From Novosphingobium album (ex Liu et al. 2023) (GTDB lineage: Bacteria > Pseudomonadota > Alphaproteobacteria > Sphingomonadales > Sphingomonadaceae), in the NCBI RefSeq assembly GCF_029076845.1, contig NZ_JARESE010000020.1, positions 62,001-126,000 on the forward strand: DNA of 64,000 nucleotides. Direction: 5' to 3'. The notes under the pieces were generated by a model, which saw only the letters and a list, made by a program, of their open reading frames with translations, had not been told where the DNA came from and ran no database searches. Made by a program: the position numbers and the translations under genes. The stretch's first letter is position 1. Every line of letters starts with the position of its first letter. This document shows positions 1-14,339 of the stretch, one piece after another.

Positions 1-1894
1 TCAGCGTGGGATAGGCATCGGCGGTGCCGTGGCAATCCTTGCAGCCGATCTCCACCGCGTTGGCCACTTCGCCATAGATGAAGCCGCTGCCGTGCGCGTC
101 CTGCGCGAAGTGGCAATCGGCGCATTGCAGGCCCTTTTCGGCGTGGATGTCCATCATGTGCACGGTCTTGCCGGGATTGGTGCCGACCGCCGCGAACTTG
201 CCTTCGCCCGCCTTGCGCCATTTCTCGGGATCGTCGGGATCGACGATGTGTGCCTTGTCGGTGCCGTAAGTCGCCATGTTGCCATCGGCGTCGAGCAGAT
301 TGCCGTCGCGATCGCGCTTGAAGATGCCCCGGAAGTTCCAGCCGTGGCCATGATAATCGGCGAACTGGGTGTCCTTCAGCCCGGGGTTGAGGTCATAGAC
401 GTTGCGCAGGAAATCGAGATCGGCCCACTTGCCCTTGGGCGAGGCGGCCTCGGGATTGCGCTCCAGCACCTGGTGGATTTCGGCCGCCGTCGGGTACTTC
501 TGTTGTTCCGGCCACATGTGCGGCGCGTCGGACTCATACTCCCACATGGTGTAGCCAAGGTAGCTGTTCAGGAAGATGTTCGGCTGGTGCATGTGGCAGT
601 TCATGCACTGCGCGGTGGGGATCGCGCGGGTGAACACATGCTGCAGCGGGTGGCCCTTCTCGCGGTCGTCGGGCGCATCGGCCAGGCCGTCGCCGCCGTC
701 GCCATGCCCCTCCGCGCCTTTCAGCGCGCCGTGACCGCCGCCGTGGCCATCATCGGCCGCGCGCTGTTTCAGCGCGGCGATGGCCGGATCGCGCGTGATC
801 GACTGGCCGTCGCGGCCCAGCGGAGCGTAGATCAGGCTGTGGCGCGGCTCGCGATCGTTGGCATAGATCACGTGGCAGGCGCTGCACCCCGAACTGCGAT
901 AGTCGCCCGGCTGGTCGTTGGTGCCCATGAACCAGGTGTAGGGATCGTTGAGGCGCGTCTTGTGGATATTGAGCGCGGGGATCGCCACCCGCAGCCCCGT
1001 GCCCGGCCCCCGGCTGGATTGCTTCAGGTCGGGCCGGCCCGGCTCCTCCAGCCGCTGGATGCTGCCGGTGGGATTGGGCAGGCCGATCTCGGCGAACTGG
1101 GTGCCGATGTTGCGCCCGCCACGCTCGAACACGCGGAACACGTCGCCCGGCGGGATGACGTTCCAGCGCGGCAGCGGATAGAGCGCGGCCAGCGCGCCGC
1201 GCGCCTGCTGTTCGGGCGTCAGCGTGCCCGGCGGATCGCCCGGCGAGACGATCTTCGCCGGCTCCCCTTCACGCGTATAGCTTTCGCCGAAGATGTAGTT
1301 CTTGAAGGGGACGATGCCGTTGTTATAGGCCGCGCCGCCCCACAGCATCGCGCCCGATGCCATCAGCGAGCGTTCCGCCGCCTCGATCACCGGCAGATGG
1401 CAGGCCCCGCACGCCTCGCGCGCCACGCGGTAATCGCCGGGATTGACGAAACGGACGAATTCGGGCGCCTCGCGATTGAGCAGAGTATAGCTCCGCTCGG
1501 GATTGGCCGAAGCGGGATAGTGCCAGGATTTCGGGTATTTGGGCAGGACATGCGCCTGCTCGCGCGCGGCGATGTAGTCGGGATGGTCGAAGCCCAGCTC
1601 GGGGCGGCCCACGATCCGGGCATTGCCGCCGTGGCAATCGGTGCAGCCCAGCTTCACCGCCGGCGTGGCGTGCATACTCACCGAATCGGACGCGGTGTGG
1701 CAGCTCATGCAGCCGGCCGATTTCGTCCGCACGTCGTCCGCGCTCTGGCGCGCGGGCGCGGGCAGCGCGGTGACGCGTGCATAATCGCGCGCGACCGGCT
1801 TTTCCTCGTCGCTCGCCAGCAGGCGGCCGGCCGGGATCGCCAGGGTGGCCAGAGCGATGGCGAGCAACAGGAAGAGGTGGCCCAGGCGCCGCAT
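1..1894 (-). CDS. Multiheme c-type cytochrome, at least seven hemes (3' end missing)
   Basis: The reading frame is open from an ATG at 1894 to the left edge, giving 631 residues with no stop; the C-terminus lies outside the window. An N-terminal hydrophobic segment (residues 7-26) looks like a Sec signal peptide, so the protein should be periplasmic or surface exposed. Seven CXXCH heme sites are visible, at about residues 62, 84, 162, 337, 430, 591 and 618 (CMSCH, CTDCH, CGACH, CSACH, CMNCH, CADCH, CKDCH). A His/Gly-rich stretch follows residue 360. The ATG overlaps the stop of the upstream beta-barrel gene (TGATG), so translation is probably coupled. Multiheme cytochromes of this size carry electrons, but the substrate or partner cannot be read here. 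The neighbouring outer-membrane barrel suggests, by inference only, an electron conduit. Confidence 0.88.
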   Translation of the reverse strand, partial: MRRLGHLFLLLAIALATLAIPAGRLLASDEEKPVARDYARVTALPAPARQSADDVRTKSAGCMSCHTASDSVSMHATPAVKLGCTDCHGGNARIVGRPELGFDHPDYIAAREQAHVLPKYPKSWHYPASANPERSYTLLNREAPEFVRFVNPGDYRVAREACGACHLPVIEAAERSLMASGAMLWGGAAYNNGIVPFKNYIFGESYTREGEPAKIVSPGDPPGTLTPEQQARGALAALYPLPRWNVIPPGDVFRVFERGGRNIGTQFAEIGLPNPTGSIQRLEEPGRPDLKQSSRGPGTGLRVAIPALNIHKTRLNDPYTWFMGTNDQPGDYRSSGCSACHVIYANDREPRHSLIYAPLGRDGQSITRDPAIAALKQRAADDGHGGGHGALKGAEGHGDGGDGLADAPDDREKGHPLQHVFTRAIPTAQCMNCHMHQPNIFLNSYLGYTMWEYESDAPHMWPEQQKYPTAAEIHQVLERNPEAASPKGKWADLDFLRNVYDLNPGLKDTQFADYHGHGWNFRGIFKRDRDGNLLDADGNMATYGTDKAHIVDPDDPEKWRKAGEGKFAAVGTNPGKTVHMMDIHAEKGLQCADCHFAQDAHGSGFIYGEVANAVEIGCKDCHGTADAYPTL

Positions 1895-3822
1895 CAGTAC
1901 GTCACGATCACGTTGGCCAGCACGGAATAGTAGTTCCGGTTGTCGTTGGCGTTGTCGAACAGGTCGCGAAAGCCGCTGCCCGGCAGCAGGGCGGCGGCGG
2001 AGAGCCGGGCGACGATGTTCTGCGTCGCCTTAGGCCGCCAGATCGCCGAGGCCGACAAATCCCAGCCGATGTCCCTCGGGATCGAGCCTTCGTTGCGCAG
2101 CGTCTCCAGCGTCACGGTGTTCTCGAACCACAAGTGGTTGGAGTTGACCGACAGGCGGAACTCGGGAGTGAGGTCGAAGTCCGCGCCTGCGCCGAGCAGC
2201 ATCGTGCCCGGATTGTTGAAGTTCGACTGGCCCTGTTCCTTCGACGAGCGCAGCGAATTGAGGATGCCGTTGCGGCCGTTGATGCCGATCACGCGGCCGC
2301 CGCCGGCGAACGGGATGGTCTGGCGGATCCAGTAGCTGGTGTCCGCCCCGGCGAAGACCGGGTTCTCGAACACCGCGTCGAACCCGGTTTCCTTGTCGTC
2401 GTAGGGATCATGATCGCCGGTGGCATAGAGCGCTGAGAGCCGGAAGCGTGTCCAGGCGCGGTCATAGCTGAGTTCGGCGGCGCCGAAGAAGGCGCGGATA
2501 TCGGCCTTCTCGTCGGTGAAGAAGCTGTTGCGGTCCTGCCCCAGCGCGGCATAGGCCGAGGCGGTGAGGTTGAGCCGGCCGATCCGGCCATCGGCGTTGT
2601 AGCCCAGGTACACCACGTCGTAATCGCGGCCCCGCAGCGTTCCGAGCAGCGCCGGGCGCACCGGGAAGCCGTTGTCGTCGACCTCGATCTCGTCGCCCTC
2701 GCGGTTGCGGTTGTAGGCGATCGTGATCTGGCTGGTCAGCGCCGGGATCAGGAAGTCCTGGCGATAGACATTGACGATGAACAGGAAATCGTCGCGCGGA
2801 CGCTGCACCACTGAATTGAGCCCGCTGTTGGTGTCCTTCTCCAGCCGCCAGAACGCGGCGAGATTGTACTGGAAGCGGTTGTTGTCGCGATTGCCGAACA
2901 GGCGCACGCCAAGCTGGCTGTCGTTGAACAGGAAGCCGCGAAAGTCCGCCTGGAACGGCTGCACGCCGACGCGGATCGAATCGAAATCATAGCGGTCGGA
3001 GACGTTGCGGATATGATAATCGACGAAGGCTTCCTGCACCCCCAGGAAATGGTCGGCGCGGTGCGAGGCCCTGGACGGCTCGACATGCAGCACGCGCCGT
3101 TCGGGCACGTTGACGTAGCTGTAATTGAACGCCAGCGTCAGGCGGTACTCGATCTCGGGCGGCTTGAACGCCGTGTTGCCCTTGATCAGCGCCACCCCGG
3201 CGATGAAACTTTGCGAGAAGACGAAGCTCGCGTCCTTGCCGAACACGTCCAGGCTGCCGGGCCGCTCGGTGGTCTGCACGCCGACCGGAATCGGGAAGGT
3301 ACGCGGCTCCAGCACCGTGTCGGAAATCGCGCTGGCGACGAAGAACCAGTCGTCACCCTGGATCGGCAGCCAAGGCACCCTGGCCCGATCGATCGGCCGG
3401 TCGCCCTTGTAGGTGTTCTGGTGATAGGGATCGAACCAGCGTTCCTTGACCACGCCCAGCGTCTCGATCAGCCGCCAGCGGTCGGGGATCGGCACCTGAT
3501 CGGTGGGAAAGGCCTCGGGCGGCGGCGCGCGCACCGCGCCGGGATTGTCCTGCGTGATCCGGCCGGGCAGGCGCGGGTCGTAGCCGGGGCGGCGGCGGCC
3601 CTGGATGATCGTGGGATCGACATCGTCGGGCGCGGGATCGACGCCGGGCGGGTCCATGATCGGCTGCTCCCCGGCGTCGGCGGCATCCTCTTCGGGCGGC
3701 GGGAAGTCCTCGGCCGGTTCGTCCGGTGGCGGCGACTCGGGCGAGGCCACGGCGGGCGGCGGCGCGACATCGGCTATCGGCTGGGCCAGCAGCAGGGGAA
3801 GCGTGAGCGCGGGGATCGCCAT
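1894..3822 (-). CDS. Outer-membrane beta-barrel protein with Pro/acid-rich N-terminus
   Basis: 642 residues from the ATG at 3822, which overlaps the stop of the upstream gene as TGATG; an in-frame start 57 bases upstream would lie inside that gene and would put residues before the signal peptide. After a short signal peptide comes a segment (about residues 20-95) dominated by Pro, Glu and Asp, probably periplasmic and disordered. The remainder alternates aromatic and polar residues, with many Tyr/Phe and Asp/Asn/Arg turns, and ends in VIVTY, a terminal aromatic typical of BAM-assembled barrels. I do not recognise the family with certainty; alginate-export or PioB-like porins are possible comparators. 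No N-terminal CXXC of the MtrB type is seen. It sits between a heme-binding lipoprotein and a multiheme cytochrome, so a porin for a cytochrome conduit is a reasonable guess. Confidence 0.75.
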   Translation of the reverse strand: MAIPALTLPLLLAQPIADVAPPPAVASPESPPPDEPAEDFPPPEEDAADAGEQPIMDPPGVDPAPDDVDPTIIQGRRRPGYDPRLPGRITQDNPGAVRAPPPEAFPTDQVPIPDRWRLIETLGVVKERWFDPYHQNTYKGDRPIDRARVPWLPIQGDDWFFVASAISDTVLEPRTFPIPVGVQTTERPGSLDVFGKDASFVFSQSFIAGVALIKGNTAFKPPEIEYRLTLAFNYSYVNVPERRVLHVEPSRASHRADHFLGVQEAFVDYHIRNVSDRYDFDSIRVGVQPFQADFRGFLFNDSQLGVRLFGNRDNNRFQYNLAAFWRLEKDTNSGLNSVVQRPRDDFLFIVNVYRQDFLIPALTSQITIAYNRNREGDEIEVDDNGFPVRPALLGTLRGRDYDVVYLGYNADGRIGRLNLTASAYAALGQDRNSFFTDEKADIRAFFGAAELSYDRAWTRFRLSALYATGDHDPYDDKETGFDAVFENPVFAGADTSYWIRQTIPFAGGGRVIGINGRNGILNSLRSSKEQGQSNFNNPGTMLLGAGADFDLTPEFRLSVNSNHLWFENTVTLETLRNEGSIPRDIGWDLSASAIWRPKATQNIVARLSAAALLPGSGFRDLFDNANDNRNYYSVLANVIVTY

Positions 3823-5810
3823 CACAGCCCCTGGCAGACGTTCTGCGCCGCGCTGTCGAGGAACGGCGCGAAGGGGCAACTGACATAGCGCAGCCGCACC
3901 GGCTTGCCGCCCACGTTGACCACGATCGTGTCGGCGCGGATTTCGGCCGGGGCATTGCCCAGCGTGCCGAGCCTGGCCCCGGCATTGTGTGCGCCCAGGA
4001 AGCTGATCATGTCATCCTGGTCGATGCCGTCGCCCGAAACGCCGAGCCCACCGATCAGCGTGCCGCCGCGATAGATCGGGACCGAGCCGGGGAAGATCTG
4101 GATGCCGTTCTGCAGCCGACTCTGGCCGGGCGCGACTTCGGGCAAGGCGGTGCAGCGCCGCGGCGTATCGGCGTTCGACTGGCCGAGCACATAAGCCAGG
4201 TGCTGGCCAAGGTTGGCGAAGACCAGCGCCGATTGCAGCCCGGTGGAGAACGGGTTGAACTGCTCGATCGGGCGCGAGAGCGGGCCGGGCGGATTGCCGA
4301 CCTCGCCATCGGGGAAATAGGGCCGCGACAGGTTGCCGCCCGAACGATCCGCGAAAGCGAACGCGCCGGTCAGCGCGGCCGGATCGTTGAGGAACGTGCG
4401 CAGCTTGCCGACGAAGCCACGCACGTCGGCACTGGGATCGGCCAGCAGGTCCGGCCCGGCATGGGCGCCCGAAAAGAACGCGGCGGTGCGCGCCTTCTGC
4501 AGCGAGACATCGGTGCCGAAGATCGGCGCATCGGGCGCGCGCACCACGCCCAGCACTTGTCCGCGCGTATCGACCAGCGAGATCGTCACTTGCGCGCGGC
4601 TGTCGAGCGGCTGGCGGATCTGCGCCCGCGCGCGCGTCATGATCTGGAAGGCTTCCTCCAGCAGCGCGCGCGCCTCGGCGGCGGTGATCGGCTGGGCGAT
4701 GTCCGCCCCGTCGGTGCCCGCGCGGATCGGGAAGCGGTTGGCGCCGCTGCCGTCGGTGAGGATGAAAGCGTCGCGATCGGCGAATTCGGCGGTGGTCGCC
4801 TGGCGCACGCCCGAGGCTTCCGTGCCGTAAGCCGTGCCCGCCAACGGCGCGTTCGCGCTGAAATAGCCGCGCACCGCCAGCATCGCGCCCAGCGCCGGAT
4901 CGGTCTGCGCGTAAGTCGCGCCGGTGACGTTGAACAGGCTGGCGTAAGCGGCATCCGAATAGCGCAATTGCGTGCCATCGACATAGATCCGGTCGGCACG
5001 GATAGCCTCAGGCGCTGCGAAGCCCAGCGTGCCGGCGAGCGCGATCTGCTCGTCGATATCGGCATCGGTATCGAGGATATCGGGATCGAAGGCGTAGTCG
5101 GGATCGGCGCTCACGCCGATGCCGCCCACCAGCACGCCGTCCTTGTAGAGCGGGAAGCCGCCCGGATCGGCCGAGAGGCCGAGGGGCGAGCGCTTGGGCC
5201 CGATCAGCGCGTCGGGGCTGGCGGTGCCCGGAAAGCGCGCGGCCAGGTCCGAGCAGGGAAGCTGGCTGAACTGCACGCCGAACAGCGGCCCGCTTTCCAG
5301 CCCGACCGTGCTGGGCGCCGGCGGGAAATGCGGCTGCACGATCTGGCTGGCGGTGCGCGTGGTGAAGGCATTGCCCGCGCTCGACAGGTAAGCGCCCGTG
5401 ATGGCCTTGGCGATCGCGGCGGCCTGTGACGGTACGTCAAGGCCCTGCACGTCCACGTTCTGGCGGTTGGGCGCATCGGGGATCTTCACCGTGCCGGGCG
5501 CGCCGGTCATACGGAAGACGGCAAGCACGTTGCCCACCCGATCGACCACCGCGATCGTCGCCGGGTGGCCCGCTTGCCGGGCCTGCGCGGCCGCCTGCGC
5601 GACGATCCTGCCGGTGTCCGTGGCCGAGAGCGCAAGCTGCGTGGGCGCGGCGTATTCCTCGATCGCGGTGCCGGGAACACCGGCGGGGCCCGGTGCCGGC
5701 GTCGGGCCGGGCGTCGAACCGCCACCTCCGCCCGTGCCGCCATCGCCGCCGCCACACGCCGCGACCAGCAGGAGCGCGGCCGTCCCCAGCGAACGGACGG
5801 GTCTGCCCAT
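3822..5810 (-). CDS. Lipoprotein with two GlcG/HbpS-type heme-binding domains
   Basis: 662 residues. The N-terminus has a lipobox ending at Cys19 (V-A-A-C), followed by a Gly/Pro-rich linker to about residue 50, so the protein is probably a membrane-anchored lipoprotein. Two related halves follow (about 55-330 and 345-640). Each contains the GlcG/HbpS-like pattern of an alpha-helical start, a segment such as TIAVVDRVGNVLAVFR or TISLVDTRGQVLGVVR, then an alanine-rich helix, and later a GG(I/L)GVSxD segment. This family (Haem_degrading/DUF336) binds heme in Streptomyces HbpS and occurs beside cytochrome genes. The start overlaps the stop of the five-heme cytochrome (TGATG). Role inferred: holding or handing over heme in the cytochrome assembly; no enzymatic activity can be claimed. 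Confidence 0.8.
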   Translation of the reverse strand: MGRPVRSLGTAALLLVAACGGGDGGTGGGGGSTPGPTPAPGPAGVPGTAIEEYAAPTQLALSATDTGRIVAQAAAQARQAGHPATIAVVDRVGNVLAVFRMTGAPGTVKIPDAPNRQNVDVQGLDVPSQAAAIAKAITGAYLSSAGNAFTTRTASQIVQPHFPPAPSTVGLESGPLFGVQFSQLPCSDLAARFPGTASPDALIGPKRSPLGLSADPGGFPLYKDGVLVGGIGVSADPDYAFDPDILDTDADIDEQIALAGTLGFAAPEAIRADRIYVDGTQLRYSDAAYASLFNVTGATYAQTDPALGAMLAVRGYFSANAPLAGTAYGTEASGVRQATTAEFADRDAFILTDGSGANRFPIRAGTDGADIAQPITAAEARALLEEAFQIMTRARAQIRQPLDSRAQVTISLVDTRGQVLGVVRAPDAPIFGTDVSLQKARTAAFFSGAHAGPDLLADPSADVRGFVGKLRTFLNDPAALTGAFAFADRSGGNLSRPYFPDGEVGNPPGPLSRPIEQFNPFSTGLQSALVFANLGQHLAYVLGQSNADTPRRCTALPEVAPGQSRLQNGIQIFPGSVPIYRGGTLIGGLGVSGDGIDQDDMISFLGAHNAGARLGTLGNAPAEIRADTIVVNVGGKPVRLRYVSCPFAPFLDSAAQNVCQGL

Positions 5811-7182
5811 CAGCGCAACGCCGCGATGCCGCGCGCGGCATTGCCCAGCGCGGCGCGGAACGTGGCGGGATCATAGCGCTCCGGGCTGCCCACGGCGGCA
5901 TAGGCGCGATTGATGCTGGCGCGGATGCCGGCCGCCGCGCCCAGCGTGACGCGGTCCTCGCGCACCATGGCGTTGAGCAGGGTATCGACCGCCATGACCG
6001 CCTGGGCCGAGCCGGCATAATCGGTGAAGCGCGGCGCGATCGCCTTGCCGGCAATCGCCGCGACCACCTGGAACGCGGCATCGCCGCCATAGCCGCGCGC
6101 CGCGATCGCATCGGACAAGGCATCGGCGGCGGCGCCCAGCTGCTGCGCGGCGGCGACGGCCTGCGGACGCCCTTCGGCCATGGCGGCGTGGAACTGGCGC
6201 GCGGCGGCATCGAAGCGGGCGCCCGGACCGGGCGCGAGCACGCTGGCCACGGCCGAGAGCATGATGATGTTCTCGTCATTGTAGGGCGGATTGCCGAAGG
6301 GGATGGGCCGCGCCGGATTGACCTCGAACGTGCGCCGGGCGGCCGGGTTGTCGCTGATCCGGCGGTGGCAGCTATGGCAATCGTAGAAATAGAATTGCGG
6401 AAACAGCCCTTCGCTGCCGAACCGGGGATTGGCGAAAAGCCGGGTCGAGCGCTTGACCGCTTCGGCCTGTCCGATCGCCCAGGTCTGGACGCTGTCGGGC
6501 CGGCCCTTGCGCTTCACGTAGTCGTCATCGACGTCGTAGTGCTGCTGCAGCGAGGAGAACAGGTCCAGCTCGAACGAGACGCGCGGGTGCCCCGCCGCCA
6601 TCATCGCGTGGGTGACGAACTGGCCGGGCTTGTCGCTGCCGAAATGGCAATCGAGGCAGACAGCGGCGCGCACTTGCGGCCGGTCAAGCGCGATCATGCC
6701 GGCCGCCACGTTCGAGGCGTGGCTCGCGGGCACGGCATAATGACTGGAAAGCCAGCCCGAGGCCGCGCCGTGGCAGGATTCGCAGCCCACGCCGTCGGCG
6801 GCGAGATAGCGCCCGCCGCGCGCTTCGCCAGGCGCATTGGTGGAATGGCAGCCCAGGCAGGCCGGGGCCGAGCCCGCGCGGCCCAGCCCCAGCGCGGTGG
6901 CGATGCGCTGGCCGCGCGCGGTATCGAGCACGGCGGCGGCGCGGCTGTGTGCCCCGGTCTTGCTGGAAGGCTCCTGCCAGATGCGCAGCTCATCCTGACG
7001 CACCGCCTTGCCGTCCCCCTCGTTGCGGCCGTGGCAAGTGGAGCCCGCGCAACTGGCGACGCCTTCGAAGCCGCCCGCCTCGGCGATCGTGGCGGCGCCC
7101 AGGCCCACGAGCAGCGCGAGGCCAAGCGCCAGCAACAGCCGGGCAAGCGGCCGGAAACTCGTACGCTGTGCCCCCACATGCG

Positions 7183-7186
<4 letters not shown>
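5810..7186 (-). CDS. Pentaheme c-type cytochrome (cytochrome c554-like)
   Basis: 458 residues from a GTG at 7186 that overlaps the TpsA stop as GTGA. Residues 14-37 form a signal peptide. Heme sites are CAGSTCH at 46-52 (a four-residue spacer, CX4CH), then CLGCH 110, CESCH 135, CLDCH 177 and CHSCH 270. Extra His residues (for example around 79, 149, 156 and 200) could be distal ligands. The arrangement resembles the cytochrome c554 family of small periplasmic electron carriers. The C-terminal 150 residues lack heme sites and are helical and Ala-rich. It lies directly downstream of the secreted exoprotein and directly upstream of the heme-binding lipoprotein, in an overlapping run of genes. 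Partner and redox substrate are unknown. Confidence 0.88.
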
Positions 7187-12383
<5,197 letters not shown>

Positions 12384-12387
<4 letters not shown>

Positions 12388-14201
12388 TCCGGCCTCCACG
12401 GAACCAGCCGCGCCCTGACGTTGAACAGGATGCGCACGTCCCCGCGCGTGGCGCGCAGCGGCGCGCGTTTCAGGGGAACCGCGAGCATCAGGTTCGCGTC
12501 GAGATGATCGCCCCAGCGCGCGCGCAGGCCGCCACCCGCCGAATAGAGGCTGAAGCTGTCCTCGCCCGGCGCGCGATCGTGGCTCCAGGCCCGCGCGGCA
12601 TCGAGGAAGACGAACGGCTGCAACGCCACCGCGTCAGGCGAATGCGGCGTGCCCCGGCCATAGCGCAGCTCGAACCCGGCGCCTGCCCCGCTGTCGCCCA
12701 GCACCGCGCCCGGATCATAGCCGCGCCCGACGGTGTAGTTGCCCAGGCTGTACTGCTCGAAATTCAGCAGCGAAGCGTCGGAATACTGGATGCGCGGCGA
12801 CACCGCGAGCGTGACCACCGGGTGCGGCCGATATTCCAGATAGCCCTCCCCCCGGATCACGAACGCGGTGGGATCGCCGAAGAAATTGCTGATCGGCACA
12901 TGCGGCGCCAGGCAAGCGGCGATCGGCGCGCAATCGCCGCTCGCGCCCAGCGCGCCGATGCCTTGCCGCAGCTCGATCGCCATGCCGGCCCGCCAGCGCG
13001 GCTCGTTGGGGGTATAGCCGCGGTAGCCGGTCAGGCTGCGGCGATCGATCGCATCCGCCGTCAGCCGCGCATAGACCACGCGCAGCTTGTCTTGCGAAAC
13101 CCGGATCGCGCCGAGATCGACCGACTGGTCGATCACGTCGAGCCCGCCCGCCAGCGTGATCGAGCGCGACTGGCGGCGCACCAGCGGATAGCTCAGCTCC
13201 AGATTGCCCAGCACCGTCTCGGTCTTGAAATCGCCGCCCGGCAGTTCGGGCTTGCCGGTGCCGTACAGCAGCCGGCCGCCCAGCCGCAGCCCGTCCGGGC
13301 CGAGCGCGAATTCGTGCCCCACCTGCACTACGGTCTGCTCGTCGAACTGGGCGGTGTTGAACAGGCTGAACAGCGTCTGGTCGCCCAGCCCGGTCACGCC
13401 GTTGAGGATAAGCTGGGCAAAGCCGCCCTCGCGCCCGTTCGCCCGGGGCCCCAGGTTCTGCACGCCGACGGCCAGTTCCAGCGGACGCCGCTCCACCAGC
13501 ACGTCGCCGGTCACGTCGCCGGGCGCGCCGCGCGCGGGCCTGAGCACCAGCCGCACGCTGTAGCCGGGCAGATCGCCCAGCAGCAGCAAGTGCCGCTCGG
13601 CCCGGTTGACGTTGAACCACTCCTCGCGCGTCAGCCGGGCCAGATGCGCGGCGATCAGCTTTTCGCTCGGCCCCGCCTTGCCGCGCACTTGCACTTCGGT
13701 AAGCCGCGCGATCAGCACGTCCATGCGCACCGTGCCCGATTTGCCGATGCGCTGCGGCGGGATCTGCACGGCGGCGAGATAGCCCATGGCCCGCAGCGCG
13801 GTGGCGGCGCGATCGCGCACTTCGCACAGCGCCGCGACAGGCACCTCGCGCCCGGCCAGATCGCTCCAGGTATCATCAAGCGCGGCCGGCGGCACCGCGC
13901 GCAGGTTCGCGAAGGTCACGCTGGAAAAGGTCACGCGGGTTTGCGCGAAAGCGGGATCGGCCAGCGGGCAGGGGCCGCGCTCGATCCCGTCGTCCTGGAC
14001 GATCAGGCGCGGACGCGCGACCGTGGGATTGGCGGCGTCCTTGCCGGCGGTCAGCTCCTCGCGCGTGGGCGGCACCGGCGCCTCCTGCGCCCGGGCGCCG
14101 GCCGGCGGCATGACCCACGGCAAGGCGGCACCGGCAAGCAGCAAGCCCGCGCGAACGCCGCGCGCACCTGCCCCGCCACCTTGTCCACGTGAGAGCGTCA
14201 C
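12384..14201 (-). CDS. TpsB outer-membrane transporter (ShlB/FhaC/HecB family)
   Basis: 605 residues from a GTG at 14201 with a G-rich ribosome site (GGGGGGAAA) about eight bases upstream. A signal peptide (about 15-38) is followed by a POTRA region (about 80-235) containing a [13 protein letters not shown] strand and a polypeptide-transport helix pattern ([12 protein letters not shown]), then a C-terminal beta-barrel. The barrel carries a GRGYDPG sequence near residue 492, matching the conserved VRGY motif of the FhaC/Omp85 superfamily loop. The protein should insert in the outer membrane and export the TpsA protein encoded immediately downstream; the two genes overlap as ATGA. Length fits the family (550-600). 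The 138-base gap upstream separates it from the cyclase/CHAT genes, so a private promoter is possible. Confidence 0.93.
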
Positions 14202-14307
14202 AGATTTCCCCCCAAGCCGGCACCTGCCGCCCAGCCCCCCGGGTGCCCGCCGCGCGCGATGGTGCCAGCTTCGCGATGATCGGGCAAGCTTGGCGGCGGC
14301 GGCATCG

Positions 14308-14333
14308 GGGTGGGCCGGTGCCCCAACCCACCC
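14308..14333 (-). terminator. Weak hairpin between the FecR-like gene and tpsB
   Basis: GGGTGGG at 14308-14314 is complementary to CCCACCC at 14327-14333, a 7-bp stem with a 12-base loop, just after the stop of the upstream gene. There is no T run, so it may only attenuate, or do nothing. It is the only structure seen in this 138-base gap. Confidence 0.25.
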
Positions 14334-14339
14334 GCCCGC

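Noticed and set aside
1137..1177. GGAAC ... CGTT pair resembling an EcfG promoter
   Set aside because: The spacer is 19 bases, outside 16-17, and it lies within the cytochrome coding sequence.
29..1930. Long open frame on the plus strand
   Set aside because: It lies opposite the cytochrome gene, whose seven CXXCH motifs prove the minus strand is coding; the plus-strand product is Arg/Ala/Gly-rich and has no domain.
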